DNA of 64,000 nucleotides, taken from NCBI GenBank assembly GCA_050184415.1, contig JBFXAJ010000003.1, positions 124,001-188,000 on the forward strand, in the 5' to 3' direction. The stretch comes from JADLGL01 sp050184415. GTDB lineage: Bacteria; Pseudomonadota; Alphaproteobacteria; Rhizobiales; Kaistiaceae. The position numbers and the translations under genes were made by a program. Below the pieces are notes generated by a model that saw nothing but the letters and a program-made list of their open reading frames with translations, had not been told where the DNA came from and searched no databases. Below, piece after piece: positions 51,065 to 60,106 of this stretch. Position 1 is the first letter of the stretch, and the number at the start of each line of letters is the position of its first letter.

Positions 51065-52516
51065 ATGCTGAGCCGACGAAATTTCCTTGCCGGCTCGGCC
51101 CTTGCTGCCGGGGCGATCGTCCTTGGGCGCGGCAGCGGCCCGGTCTACGGCCAGCCGCTGGCCCCGCCCCCGGTGCCGATGGACGGCGCCTCGGTGGGGC
51201 TCCGGCTCATCGCCGCCGAGCGCCCTACGTCGCTCCCCGCCTTTGCCGGCAAGACGCTTCCGCTCTGGACCTTCACCGACGACACCTGGCTGCCGATCGT
51301 CCGCGTGCCGATCGGCGCCCGGCTCGACGTCGAGCTCGAGAACCGGCTGCCCCGCGAGGACCAGCACGCCTCGATCCACTGGCACGGCATCAGGCTGCCG
51401 AACGACCAGGATGGCGTCCCTTATCTCGTGCAGGACCCCGTCTTCCCCGGCTCGTCCTATCGCTACAGCTTCGTGCCGCCCGATACCGGCACCTTCTTCT
51501 TCCACACCCACTGCAACACGCCCGAGCACCTCGGGCGCGGCCTCCACGGCATCCTCATCGTCGACGGCGACACCACCGAGCCTTACGACGCCGATGACGT
51601 GCTGCTGATCCGCGACTGGCGGATCGACGTCGATGCCGGCGCATTCCTGTCGTTCACCACGAACCGCGGCGCCGCCCGCGCCGGCACCTATGGCCCACTG
51701 CGCACCGTCAATGGCGAGGTGCAGCCGACGATCACCCTCCCCGCGGCCGGTGACTGCCGTTTGCGGCTGGTCAATGTGGATCCGACCCGGATGGTCGAGA
51801 TCGGCATCGAGGACGCCGAGGCGGCGATCATCGCCATCGACGGCATCGCGATCCCGCCGACGCCGCTGGGGCGCTGGCTGCTGGGGCCGGCGATGCGCTG
51901 CGACATCGTGGTCCGCGCGCCGGCCGACGGACGGTCGGCGCGGCTGATCGACTACCGGCCGGACGAGCCGCTGGTGCTGGCGACGCTGAGCGGAGCCGGC
52001 GACCCCCGCCGGACGAGCGAATTCGCGCCGGCGCCCCTGCGCGCCGGAATCGTGCCCGAGCCCGATCTCGCCGCGGCCGAAACCGTCGAGCTGACCTTCG
52101 GGTCAAGCCGCACCGGGCGTGTCGTGGCGGGGGACGACCCGCTGCTTGGGCCGCTCGGCGAGCTGTGCCTGTCGACCGGCGATTTCTGGACCATCAACCA
52201 GGCCGGCTGGCCCGACGGCGGGCACCAGCGGCTGCCGCTGCCACTCGCTGCCCTCGAACGGGGACGAACGTACCGGTTCGTCCTCCACAACGGCACCGAA
52301 CTCCTTCACCCGATCCACATCCACGGCCACAGCCCAAAACTCGTCCGTGCGAGTCGGCAGACGCTGCCGACCCATTTCGGCGACACGTTCCTCGTGATGC
52401 CGGAGGAAACCGTCGAGGTTGCGTTCGTCGCCGACAATCCCGGCCGCTGGATGGTGCATTGCCACGTCGCGGAGCATCAGGAGACCGGCATGATGGGCTA
52501 CTACATCGTCCGCTGA
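51065..52516 (+). CDS. Tat-exported multicopper oxidase
   Basis: A 483-residue three-domain cupredoxin oxidase. The twin-arginine signal LSRRNFLAGSALAAGA starts the protein. All four copper-ligand motifs are present: HWHG, HTHC, HPIHIHGH and HCHVAEHQETGM, the last supplying type 1 copper with Cys and Met. It oxidises a substrate such as Cu(I), Mn(II) or a phenol with reduction of O2 to water. It follows a di-haem cytochrome c gene. The physiological substrate is not evident. Confidence 0.88.
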   Translation: MLSRRNFLAGSALAAGAIVLGRGSGPVYGQPLAPPPVPMDGASVGLRLIAAERPTSLPAFAGKTLPLWTFTDDTWLPIVRVPIGARLDVELENRLPREDQHASIHWHGIRLPNDQDGVPYLVQDPVFPGSSYRYSFVPPDTGTFFFHTHCNTPEHLGRGLHGILIVDGDTTEPYDADDVLLIRDWRIDVDAGAFLSFTTNRGAARAGTYGPLRTVNGEVQPTITLPAAGDCRLRLVNVDPTRMVEIGIEDAEAAIIAIDGIAIPPTPLGRWLLGPAMRCDIVVRAPADGRSARLIDYRPDEPLVLATLSGAGDPRRTSEFAPAPLRAGIVPEPDLAAAETVELTFGSSRTGRVVAGDDPLLGPLGELCLSTGDFWTINQAGWPDGGHQRLPLPLAALERGRTYRFVLHNGTELLHPIHIHGHSPKLVRASRQTLPTHFGDTFLVMPEETVEVAFVADNPGRWMVHCHVAEHQETGMMGYYIVR

Positions 52517-52634
52517 GACGCCGCGCCGCTTGGCATTCCCCCGAGGCTTGTCGCCGGCGGCGAAAAGGGCTTCCCTCCGCCGGGGAATCCGTCGGCGCGC
52601 GGGCTGCGCCGGCCAATGCGAGGCAAACCGACCC

Positions 52635-54050
52635 GTGACGCGCGTAACCCCGGTCATCCTTTCCGGTGGCACCGGAACGCGGCTCTGGCCGCTGTCGCGG
52701 CAGGCCTATCCGAAGCAGTTCCTGCGCCTCGCCAGCGACCTCACGCTGCTTCAGGAAGCCGCCCTCCGGGGCACCGATCCGGAGCTGTTCGGGCCGCTGA
52801 TCGCGGTCGCCAATGTGGAGCATCGGTTCGCGATCGCCGAGCAGCTCCGCGCGGTCACGTCCGAGACGCCGCGGATTCTCCTCGAGCCGAAGGGCCGCAA
52901 CACGGCCGCCGCGGTCGCCGTCGCGGCGCTGGTTGCGGTCGCCGAGCAGCCCGATGCCGTCCTCCTCGTCATGCCGTCCGACCACGTCATCGAGGATCCC
53001 GACGGTTTCCGCGCCGCCGTTCTTGCCGGCCTTCCTGCGGCGGAAGCGGGGGGCCTGGGGCTGTTCGGCATGCTGCCGACACGGCCGGAGACCGGCTACG
53101 GCTACATCCTGGCCGGCGAGACCATGCCCGGCCATCCCGCCGTCCATGCCGCGGCCGCCTTCGTCGAGAAGCCCGACGAACCCACCGCCCGCTCCTATGT
53201 CGCCGACGGCTATCTCTGGAATTCCGGGATCTTCCTCCTGTCGGCGGCCGGCGTCCTTGAGGCGCTCGACCAGTACGAACCGATGGTCCTCGACGCAGCG
53301 CGGAAAGCGGTGGCCGACGCCAGCGTCGACCTCGATTTCACGCGGCTCGACGAGGCCGCCTTCAGCGCCTCGCCCTCGATCTCGATCGATCGTGCGGTCA
53401 TGGAGCGCACCGACCGGGCATTCGTCATCCCGGCCTCGTTCGGCTGGAGCGACGCTGGCACCTGGTCGAGCCTTTGGGAAACCGGCGAACGCGATGCCGC
53501 CGGCAACGTCGTGATCGGCGAGGCGGTCGCGATCGACACGCGCAACTCGTACGTACGGACCGAAGGCCCCGTGGTCGCCACGCTCGGCGTCGAGAACCTC
53601 GTCGTGGTTGCGACCGCGGACGCGATCCTCGTTGCCGCCAAGACTGCCGACCAGAACGTCTCGAAGCTGGTCGAGCATCTGAAGAAGAACGGCACCGCGG
53701 CCGCGACCATCAGCCCGTGGGTCCACCGGCCGTGGGGATTCTATCAATCGGTCCACGCCGGCGAGCGCTTCCAGGTCAAGCGCATCACCGTGAACCCCGG
53801 CTCACGCCTGTCCCTGCAGAAGCACGTTCACCGGGCGGAGCACTGGGTGGTGGTCAACGGCGTCGCGCTCGTCACCCGCGACAGCGAGCAGGTTCTCGTG
53901 CGCGAGAACGAGTCGATCTTCCTGCCGCAGGGCTGCGTCCACCGCCTGGAAAATCCGGGCAAGGTCCCGCTCAATCTGATCGAGGTGCAGTCCGGCGCCT
54001 ATCTCGGCGAGGACGACATCATCCGCATCGAGGACGATTTCGCGCGCTAG
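52635..54050 (+). CDS. manC: Mannose-1-phosphate guanylyltransferase / mannose-6-phosphate isomerase
   Basis: A 471-residue bifunctional enzyme making GDP-mannose for surface polysaccharides. The N-terminal nucleotidyltransferase begins TPVILSGGTGTRLWPLSRQ (pyrophosphorylase signature) and contains VMPSDHVIEDP and FVEKPDEPTA. The C-terminal type II isomerase cupin has RPWGFYQSVHAGERFQVKRI and HVHRAEHWVVVNG with metal-binding His and Glu. GTG 52635 is the best start; the frame is open upstream without family similarity. It is convergent with a very short gene at 54047. Confidence 0.9.
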   Translation: MTRVTPVILSGGTGTRLWPLSRQAYPKQFLRLASDLTLLQEAALRGTDPELFGPLIAVANVEHRFAIAEQLRAVTSETPRILLEPKGRNTAAAVAVAALVAVAEQPDAVLLVMPSDHVIEDPDGFRAAVLAGLPAAEAGGLGLFGMLPTRPETGYGYILAGETMPGHPAVHAAAAFVEKPDEPTARSYVADGYLWNSGIFLLSAAGVLEALDQYEPMVLDAARKAVADASVDLDFTRLDEAAFSASPSISIDRAVMERTDRAFVIPASFGWSDAGTWSSLWETGERDAAGNVVIGEAVAIDTRNSYVRTEGPVVATLGVENLVVVATADAILVAAKTADQNVSKLVEHLKKNGTAAATISPWVHRPWGFYQSVHAGERFQVKRITVNPGSRLSLQKHVHRAEHWVVVNGVALVTRDSEQVLVRENESIFLPQGCVHRLENPGKVPLNLIEVQSGAYLGEDDIIRIEDDFAR

Positions 54051-54193
54051 AAATCGGCGCCGTTGGTGGGCTCGAAGTCGAAGCGGGCAAACGGATCGTG
54101 GAGCTCGACCGGATGCCGTTCGGCCCGCTCATCGGCCGGAGTCTCCCTCGGCTTTTCCGCCTGGGCGGGCCGCCGCTCCTCATCGCCGTTCAT
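54047..54193 (-). CDS. Putative 48-residue acidic protein
   Basis: A very short reading frame starting ATG 54193 with a strong AGGAG 6 bases upstream, ending 4 bases inside the convergent manC gene. The product is hydrophilic, rich in Glu, Arg and Pro, and ends FARFDFEPTNGADF. No family was recognised. The ribosome site and compact placement argue that it is real. Confidence 0.45.
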   Translation of the reverse strand: MNGDEERRPAQAEKPRETPADERAERHPVELHDPFARFDFEPTNGADF

Positions 54194-54348
54194 GGGGCTC
54201 TCCTAAATCGACGCAAACCATACCGGGCACCGCGGGTGCTCCGGCACGCCTCGCGCATCACAAGTGGTGACAGGCAGGGATGGACCGCGAGCGACGGCGC
54301 GAAGGGCCGATTTTCGAAGGAAGTCGTTAACCGACGGTAACGGGCGGC

Positions 54349-55386
54349 TCAGAGATAGCCGCGCTGCATCAGGTCCTTGGTGTCGAGGATCTCGACGACC
54401 CTGTCGCCGTCCAGGACAACGAGGTTGGCGATGCGCTTCGCGGTCATGAGAGCGACCGCATCGCGGACATGGCTGTCGATGCCGATCGCGACCGGAGCTG
54501 TGGTCATGATGTCCGCGGCGCGCTTCTCGAACATGCCGGGATCATAGGCCCGGCGGAGGTCGCCTTCGGTGATGATCCCCCGCAGCGCCTTCGTCTCGGG
54601 TTCGAGGACGACGACGCTGCCTTTCCGTCCCTCCGCGATCGCGCTGATGACCCCGCCGATCGGCGTATCGGGCACAACGGCCGGAGCGCCGCCGCCGAAT
54701 TCCTGGAGGTAGCTGCGGAGCGTCGAGAGGCCGCGGCCGAGGCGGCCGCCGGGATGGAAGGCGGCAAAATCCGCCTCGGCAAAGGCGCGCCGCTCCATCA
54801 GCTGCACGGCGAGCACGTGTCCCAGCGCGAGGGTGATCAGCGCCGAAGTCGTCGGGGCGAGGTTGATGGCACAGACTTCCACCACGTCCGGGAGCCGGAG
54901 GGTCACGGTTGCGCCGCGGGCGAGCGGACTATCGGATCGCGCGGTGATCGCGATCAAAGGGATCGACCTGCCGCGGCAATAATCGAGGATCGCGAACAGC
55001 TCGCGGCTGTCGCCGGAGCGGGAGATCGCGAGCACCACGTCGCCCGCCCCGATCATCCCGAGGTCGCCATGCGCGGCCTCGGCGGCGTGGAGGTAGAAGG
55101 ACGGCGTGCCGGTCGAGGCGAAGGTCGAGGCGAGCTTGGCGGCGATGTGGCCGGACTTGCCGATCCCGGTGACGACCAGCCGCCCGCCGATCCCATCCGC
55201 ATTCCGCGCGATCTGCGCCTCGATCGTCGAAAGCGCGACGGCCAGCGCGCCGTCGATGGCATCCGCGAGCCGCTCCATCCCCTCCATCTCCTTGCGGATG
55301 ATGGCGCGGCCGGCGGCGATCACGGTGTCCGCGTCGGGCGGAACGACGGGATGGGCGTCAGCGGGCGGGTCCGGGCGGCGATTCAT
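54349..55386 (-). CDS. kdsD: Arabinose-5-phosphate isomerase (KpsF/GutQ family)
   Basis: A 345-residue enzyme converting ribulose-5-phosphate to arabinose-5-phosphate, the precursor of Kdo. The SIS sugar-isomerase domain spans about 60-200: VVTGIGKSGHIAAKLASTFA, FYLHAAEAAHGDLGM and ISRSGDSRELFAIL. It is followed by FHPGGRLGRGL and two CBS domains ending DTKDLMQRGYL. It is divergent from kdsB, so the two Kdo steps are encoded together. The first about 25 residues are a proline-rich extension. Confidence 0.9.
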   Translation of the reverse strand: MNRRPDPPADAHPVVPPDADTVIAAGRAIIRKEMEGMERLADAIDGALAVALSTIEAQIARNADGIGGRLVVTGIGKSGHIAAKLASTFASTGTPSFYLHAAEAAHGDLGMIGAGDVVLAISRSGDSRELFAILDYCRGRSIPLIAITARSDSPLARGATVTLRLPDVVEVCAINLAPTTSALITLALGHVLAVQLMERRAFAEADFAAFHPGGRLGRGLSTLRSYLQEFGGGAPAVVPDTPIGGVISAIAEGRKGSVVVLEPETKALRGIITEGDLRRAYDPGMFEKRAADIMTTAPVAIGIDSHVRDAVALMTAKRIANLVVLDGDRVVEILDTKDLMQRGYL

Positions 55387-55509
55387 CGGGTCTCATCCGA
55401 AGGCAGGGACGACGCACTATATCCGAGCTTCACCGTCCGCAGCCAATGCATGCGATTGAGCCGCGCCCCCAGCGACCCTAGAACAGGCGCTATTCCAGGG
55501 GACAGCCAC

Positions 55510-56310
55510 ATGCACGTCACGCTCATCATCCCGGCGCGCTACGGATCCTCGCGCTTTCCCGGAAAGCCCTTGTCGCGGCTGCGCGGCCGGTCAGGCATTG
55601 CGAAAAGCCTCCTCCAGCGCTGCATCGAGGCTGCCGCGATCGTGCCGAACATAGACCGCGTCGCGGTGGCGACCGACGATCGGCGCATCGCCGACGAGGC
55701 CGAGCTCCACGGAACGGAGGCGGTCATGACCTCCGCCGAGCACCGCAACGGGACCGAGCGCGTCGCCGAGGCGGCGCAGAAGATGGGGGTCCACGATGGG
55801 ATCGTCGTCAACCTCCAGGGCGATGCCCCGCTGACGCCGGCCTGGTTCGTGGCCGACCTCGTGGCCGCGATGAGCGCGGACCCGACGATCGAGGTTGCGA
55901 CCCCCATTCTCCGTTGCGACGAGGCGAGCCTTCGGATGTTCCGCGAGGACCGCTCCGCGGGCCGGGTCGGCGCGACCACGGCCGTGCGGGCGCAGAGCGG
56001 CGACGCGCTCTACTTCTCGAAGGAGATCATCCCCTTCACCGCCGGCCGCACGGTGGTCGACGGCATCGTGCCGGTCTTCCACCATGTCGGCCTCTACGCC
56101 TATCGGCTCCCGGCGCTCGCCGCCTATGCCAGCGCGGCCCCTACGCCGCTGGAGGTCCTCGAAGGGCTCGAGCAGCTCCGATTCCTCGAAACCGGCCGGC
56201 GCGTCCGGACCGTGGAGGTCGACGGGCGCGGCCGTCCGTTCTGGGAGGTCAACAATCCCGAGGACATTCCGCGGGTCGAGAGCCAGCTCGCCGCGCTGGG
56301 CATCGACTAG
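55510..56310 (+). CDS. kdsB: 3-deoxy-manno-octulosonate cytidylyltransferase
   Basis: A 266-residue enzyme that activates Kdo as CMP-Kdo for lipopolysaccharide or capsule. Motifs include LIIPARYGSSRFPGKPLSRL, RVAVATDDRRIADEAE, RNGTERVAEAA, VVNLQGDAPLTPAWFV (metal Asp) and a C-terminal VNNPEDIPRVE. The region after GKPLSRL (RGRSGIAKSLLQRC) differs from the classic GKPMI form, suggesting the divergent KdsB subgroup seen in some alphaproteobacterial surface-sugar loci. Confidence 0.87.
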   Translation: MHVTLIIPARYGSSRFPGKPLSRLRGRSGIAKSLLQRCIEAAAIVPNIDRVAVATDDRRIADEAELHGTEAVMTSAEHRNGTERVAEAAQKMGVHDGIVVNLQGDAPLTPAWFVADLVAAMSADPTIEVATPILRCDEASLRMFREDRSAGRVGATTAVRAQSGDALYFSKEIIPFTAGRTVVDGIVPVFHHVGLYAYRLPALAAYASAAPTPLEVLEGLEQLRFLETGRRVRTVEVDGRGRPFWEVNNPEDIPRVESQLAALGID

Positions 56311-56355
56311 TGAAAGTCCGATGTCGGACTTCCACCGAAGGAAGGCCGCTTGGCG

Positions 56356-56556
56356 CTACTCGAGCACGAACGATATCTTCGCGTTGATGCGGTAGTTCAC
56401 GATCTTGCCGTCGCGCACCGTCGCCTGGAAATTCTCGATGTTGATGGACCGGACGTGGCGAAGGGTGTTGCCGGCCGTCGCCACGGCCACATGAGCGGCA
56501 TCCTCCCAGCTCTTCTCGGACTCGGCGAGAACCTCGATCACCTTCAGCATCGACAT
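56356..56556 (-). CDS. Dodecin-family flavin-binding protein
   Basis: A 66-residue dodecin: LKVIEVLAESEKSWEDAAHV helix, then IENFQATVRDGKIVNYRI and KISFVLE strands. Dodecins form twelve-subunit shells that store or buffer flavins. GGGAGAAACG precedes the ATG. It stands alone, convergent with kdsB. Confidence 0.88.
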   Translation of the reverse strand: MSMLKVIEVLAESEKSWEDAAHVAVATAGNTLRHVRSINIENFQATVRDGKIVNYRINAKISFVLE

Positions 56557-56721
56557 GGCGTTTCTCCCTCTAGGCGGACCTTTCGTCGGTCGGCGCGGCC
56601 CATCGTAGGAGGAACAGCGCCCGAGGCACACCGGAGTTCCACCGAGCGCCGCCCTTGCTCTGACGTTGCGCCTCGGCAACACTATGATGAAACTGCAACG
56701 CTGACCTTCCTTTGGCCGCCC

Positions 56722-57510
56722 TTGCGCCGCCTTGACGCCGCCATATCTGGCCTTCTGTTCATCGGTGCCGCTACGGTGGCGCCGCCTGTCGCTGCCGACC
56801 GCGTCTTCGCCGATGCCGGCTGCAATCTCACCCAGGGAGAGACGGATCGCGTGGAATCGATCATCGACGGGACGACGCTGCGCCTCGCGGGCGGTGCCGA
56901 GGTGAGACTCGCGGGCCTCGATGCCGGCACCGCAGGCGATACGCGCGCCGTTGCGGTCCTGGCGGAGCTGGCGCTCGATCGGACCGTCGCGGTGCGCCAC
57001 GGCACCATACTCGGCGATCGCTACGGGCGCATCGTTGGTCACGTCTTTGTCGGCGGCGCGCCGGTGTCGCTGCAGTCCGAGCTTCTGACGCGTGGCCTTG
57101 CAGTCGTGTCGGGCCTTGCCGAGGATCGGGCGTGTCTGGGTGAGTTCCTTGTCGCCGAAGAGGTCGCGCGTGAGAGCAACGTCGGCCTCTGGGCGACGAC
57201 GACTGCCTTGAACGCCTATGGCGACGAGATCCGCTTCGTCGACGGCGCATTCGCTCTTGTCGAAGGCCGGGTGCTCTCGATCGGCCGCCGCGAGCGCACG
57301 GTCTATCTCAATTTCGGACGCGAATGGACGACGGACTTCACGGTTTCCATGAGCGTCGGCAATGCCAACGCGATCGAGGCGGAAGGCGGACCGCTGGACA
57401 CCCTCGTCGGACAGCGCGTCCGCATCCGCGGCTGGCTGACCCAGCGCGATGGGCCGTGGATCGTGGTCGACCACGCCGAGCAGATCGAACTCCTGGACGA
57501 CGGATCTTGA
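56722..57510 (+). CDS. Staphylococcal-nuclease-like exported protein with degraded active site
   Basis: A protein of about 262 residues. An N-terminal hydrophobic signal (ISGLLFIGAATVAPPVAA) precedes an SNase-like OB fold: VESIIDGTTLRLAGGAEVRL, GLDAGTAGDTRA, LGDRYGRIVGHVFV and ELLTRGLAVVSG. In active nucleases the first strand reads DGDT and the loop DxPE; here these are DGTT and DAGT, so the calcium Asp and the catalytic Glu are missing. A second OB-like domain occupies the C-terminal third. The start is uncertain; TTG 56722 is proposed because no in-frame ATG precedes the signal. The stop overlaps the M48 gene (TGATG). Confidence 0.65.
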   Translation: MRRLDAAISGLLFIGAATVAPPVAADRVFADAGCNLTQGETDRVESIIDGTTLRLAGGAEVRLAGLDAGTAGDTRAVAVLAELALDRTVAVRHGTILGDRYGRIVGHVFVGGAPVSLQSELLTRGLAVVSGLAEDRACLGEFLVAEEVARESNVGLWATTTALNAYGDEIRFVDGAFALVEGRVLSIGRRERTVYLNFGREWTTDFTVSMSVGNANAIEAEGGPLDTLVGQRVRIRGWLTQRDGPWIVVDHAEQIELLDDGS

Positions 57511-58979
57511 TGCACGCGCTGTTCCCTTTCTTCCCGAAGCCGGCGGCGAGGCTGCTGGCGATTGCCGCGGCGGCAATGCTGGTCGCCGGCTGCACGACGG
57601 CGGCGATGCCGAGCGGATCCCCCGACGTCTCGGCCGCCTCGCCGGCGGCGGTCCGTCCGTCGGGCCTTGCGGCCAACGATCAGCACGCCCGGATCGTCAA
57701 CACCTATGGCGGCGTCTATCGCGACCCCGAGCTCGAGCGGACCCTGGCGCGGATCGTCGGCCGGCTGGTGGCCGCCTCGCCGGACCCGACGCGGTCCTAC
57801 GCCATCACGATTCTCAACGCCCCGGCCGTCAACGCCTTTGCCCTCCCCGACGGCTATCTCTATGTGACGCGCGGCCTCCTGACGCTCGCGACGGACTCGT
57901 CCGAGGTCGCGGCTGTCATCGCGCATGAGATGGCGCATGTCACCGCCGACCACGCCGCGCAGCGCCAGAACCAGGCGCTGACCGCGGCCATCGTGAACAA
58001 CGTCGTCACCGACGCCGCCGGCGATACGCCGGCCCAGATCGCGGTTGCCACCAGCCAGCGCACGCTTGCCGGCTTCTCGCAGCAGCAGGAGCTCGAGGCC
58101 GACCAGATCGGCATCCGCACGATCGCGGCCGCCGGCTATGACCCCTATGCCGCGAGCCGCTTCCTCCAGGCGATGGGCCGCTACGACGCCTACCGGGCAT
58201 CCATCGGCCTCGACGACGTCCAGGCGCCGGACTTCCTGGCGAGCCACCCCAGCAATCCGTCGCGCGTGGGCCTTGCCGTCAGCACCGCCCAGCAGGTCGG
58301 CCAGCCCGGAGCCGGCGAGACCGATCGCGACCGCTATCTCGCCGGGATCGACGGGACGGTGTTCGGGGACGACAGCGCCGAGGGCTTCATCCGCGGGCGC
58401 AATTTCTACCATCCCGACCTCGGCATCGGCTTCGCGGTGCCGGACGGCTTCGTCCTCGACAACACCCAGTCGGCGGTTCTTGCCATGGGCGCGGACGGCA
58501 CGGCGCTCCGCTTCGATTCGGTCACGCTTTCGGGCCGCGAGACGCTGAACGCCTATCTGACGTCTGGTTGGGTGAACGGCCTCGATCAGTCCTCGATCAG
58601 AGCCACGACGATCGGCGGCATGCCTGCGGTGACAGCGTCCGCCGCCGCGGGCGGCTGGCAATTCCGCATCGCGATCATCGAGCTCGGCGGCGAGGCCTAT
58701 CGCTTCATCTTCGCCAACAGCCAGGTCACGCCCGCCTTCGAGCAGGCCGCCCAGGTGATCTCCGGCTCGTTCCGGCGCCTCTCGCCGCAGGAGGCCGCCG
58801 GCATCGGCCCGCTCCGCCTCCGCGTCATCACCGCTCCCGCGGGATCGACGGCCGCATCGCTGGCCCAGTCCATGCGCGGCGTCGACAATCCGGTGGAGCT
58901 CTTCCTGGTCCTCAACGGCTTCGACGCCGGCACGCCGATCCCGGCCGGGTCGCGCGTGAAGATCATCACGGACCAGTAA
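57510..58979 (+). CDS. M48-family metalloprotease lipoprotein
   Basis: A 489-residue lipoprotein: signal with lipobox VAGC at about residues 27-30. The M48 domain contains the zinc motif HEMAH (VIAHEMAHVTADHAA) and the third ligand in QQQELEADQIGI, followed by FLASHPSNPSRV. The C-terminal half adds an unrelated domain ending in a LysM-like ITAPAGSTAASLAQSM...FLVLNGF segment, resembling BepA/YfgC-type or Loi-type periplasmic proteases that act on envelope proteins. ATG 57510 overlaps the upstream gene. A bidirectional terminator follows at 59167. Confidence 0.87.
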   Translation: MHALFPFFPKPAARLLAIAAAAMLVAGCTTAAMPSGSPDVSAASPAAVRPSGLAANDQHARIVNTYGGVYRDPELERTLARIVGRLVAASPDPTRSYAITILNAPAVNAFALPDGYLYVTRGLLTLATDSSEVAAVIAHEMAHVTADHAAQRQNQALTAAIVNNVVTDAAGDTPAQIAVATSQRTLAGFSQQQELEADQIGIRTIAAAGYDPYAASRFLQAMGRYDAYRASIGLDDVQAPDFLASHPSNPSRVGLAVSTAQQVGQPGAGETDRDRYLAGIDGTVFGDDSAEGFIRGRNFYHPDLGIGFAVPDGFVLDNTQSAVLAMGADGTALRFDSVTLSGRETLNAYLTSGWVNGLDQSSIRATTIGGMPAVTASAAAGGWQFRIAIIELGGEAYRFIFANSQVTPAFEQAAQVISGSFRRLSPQEAAGIGPLRLRVITAPAGSTAASLAQSMRGVDNPVELFLVLNGFDAGTPIPAGSRVKIITDQ

Positions 58980-59095
58980 CGACACTTTGCGTAAGGCCGG
59001 AGTTCTCCCACCTCGAAGCGGATCGATCCGGGGTGAGGAGAACAGACCTCAGGGCCGGAACCCCCTCACCCGATCAGCCGCTCGCCGCTGCTCGA

Positions 59096-59116
59096 CCTCT
59101 CCCCGGCGGGGAGAGG
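59096..59116. repeat. Short GC-rich palindrome
   Basis: CCTCTCCCC-ggc-GGGGAGAGG is a perfect 9-base stem in the gap between the M48 gene and carD. It resembles the outer hairpins of the element at 37595-37746 in composition, so it may be a fragment of the same dispersed class. Confidence 0.4.
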
Positions 59117-59166
59117 TGAAGAGGAGTCTTCCGGCCGCGGTCCACAGATCTCCAGACCAAAAGGAA

Positions 59167-59196
59167 AAGGGCCCCGCCGTCATCGGCGGGGCCCTT
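59167..59196. terminator. Bidirectional rho-independent terminator
   Basis: A perfect 13-base stem AAGGGCCCCGCCG / CGGCGGGGCCCTT with a TCAT loop, flanked by A-rich and T-rich sides. It lies between the convergent M48 protease and carD genes and can end both transcripts. Confidence 0.82.
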
Positions 59197-59222
59197 CCTG
59201 TTTCCACGACGGCAATTGGAGA

Positions 59223-59813
59223 TCAGGCCGCCTCGTCCTGATCCTCTTCGCCGGCATCCGCGTCGGCATCGGCGGCGGCGGTCTTCGCGCCGCGGCGCGG
59301 GCTCTTGGCGAGGTTCTCCTGGATGCGCTGCACGGCCTCCGTTTCGGAGAGGCCGGCGACCGCCGCGATCTCGCGCGACATCCGGTCGAGCGCGGCTTCG
59401 TAAAGCTGCCGCTCGCTGTAGGATTGCTCGGGCTGGGCGTCGGACCGGTAGAGGTCGCGAACCACCTCGGAGATCGCGAGGAGATCGCCCGAATTGATCT
59501 TCGCCTCGTATTCCTGGGCGCGCCTGCTCCACATCGTGCGCTTGATGCGGGCGCGGCCCCGCACGGTCTCGAGCGCCCGCTCGACCGTCGCGGCATCCGC
59601 GAGCTTCCGCATGCCCACGGACTTCGCCTTCGGCACCGGCACGCGCAGCGTCATCTTGTCCTTCTCGAACGAGACGACGTAGAGCTCGAGCTTCATGCCT
59701 GCCACTTCCTGGTTCTCGAGGCGCACGATCTTCCCCACGCCATGGGCGGGATAGACGATGTGCTCGCCAGTCCGGAATTCCGACCGGGGAGTGGACTTCT
59801 TCGCTGCGGCCAT
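59223..59813 (-). CDS. carD: CarD-family transcription regulator
   Basis: A 196-residue RNA-polymerase-binding regulator. The N-terminal RID domain reads GEHIVYPAHGVGKIVRLEN and VPVPKAKSVGMRKLAD. A helical DNA-binding part follows (KINSGDLLAISEVVRDLYR, LDRMSREIAAVAGLSE). The last about 35 residues are a low-complexity Ala/Asp tail. It stabilises open promoter complexes, notably at rRNA promoters. A promoter with -35 TTGAAA is proposed about 220 bases upstream. Confidence 0.92.
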   Translation of the reverse strand: MAAAKKSTPRSEFRTGEHIVYPAHGVGKIVRLENQEVAGMKLELYVVSFEKDKMTLRVPVPKAKSVGMRKLADAATVERALETVRGRARIKRTMWSRRAQEYEAKINSGDLLAISEVVRDLYRSDAQPEQSYSERQLYEAALDRMSREIAAVAGLSETEAVQRIQENLAKSPRRGAKTAAADADADAGEEDQDEAA

Positions 59814-60031
59814 TTCGGGTGTCGCTCCTGATGACGAATCTGCTAGTGCGGTCGCGTCGGCAATCGAGTCCGACGTGCCGCCGGTACCGGCTTCCGGGCG
59901 ACCCGTCTCCTCTCCACGCGGCTAAGCCGGCATCGTTCGCGGAAACGCCGCCCGGCTCCCGCCGAAAGGGATCGGCGGCAAACCGCGCGGGGCCAATGGT
60001 CGGTGGAAGACAGGAAACCGTCTGTCACAGG

Positions 60032-60060
60032 ACCGTAGCACAAAAATTGCTACGTTTCAA
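60032..60060 (-). promoter_or_regulatory. Candidate carD promoter overlapped by an inverted repeat
   Basis: Reading the minus strand, TTGAAA (60055-60060) is followed by a 17-base spacer and TACGGT (60032-60037). The spacer and -10 are covered by the inverted repeat CGTAGCA-N7-TGCTACG (60034-60054), which may be an operator. The rest of the 293-base gap 59814-60106 is a GC-rich leader without a gene. Confidence 0.5.
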
Positions 60061-60106
60061 AGGTTTGGTGCGGCGCACCCGCGGCTGCGGCGATTCGGCA
60101 GCGCGC

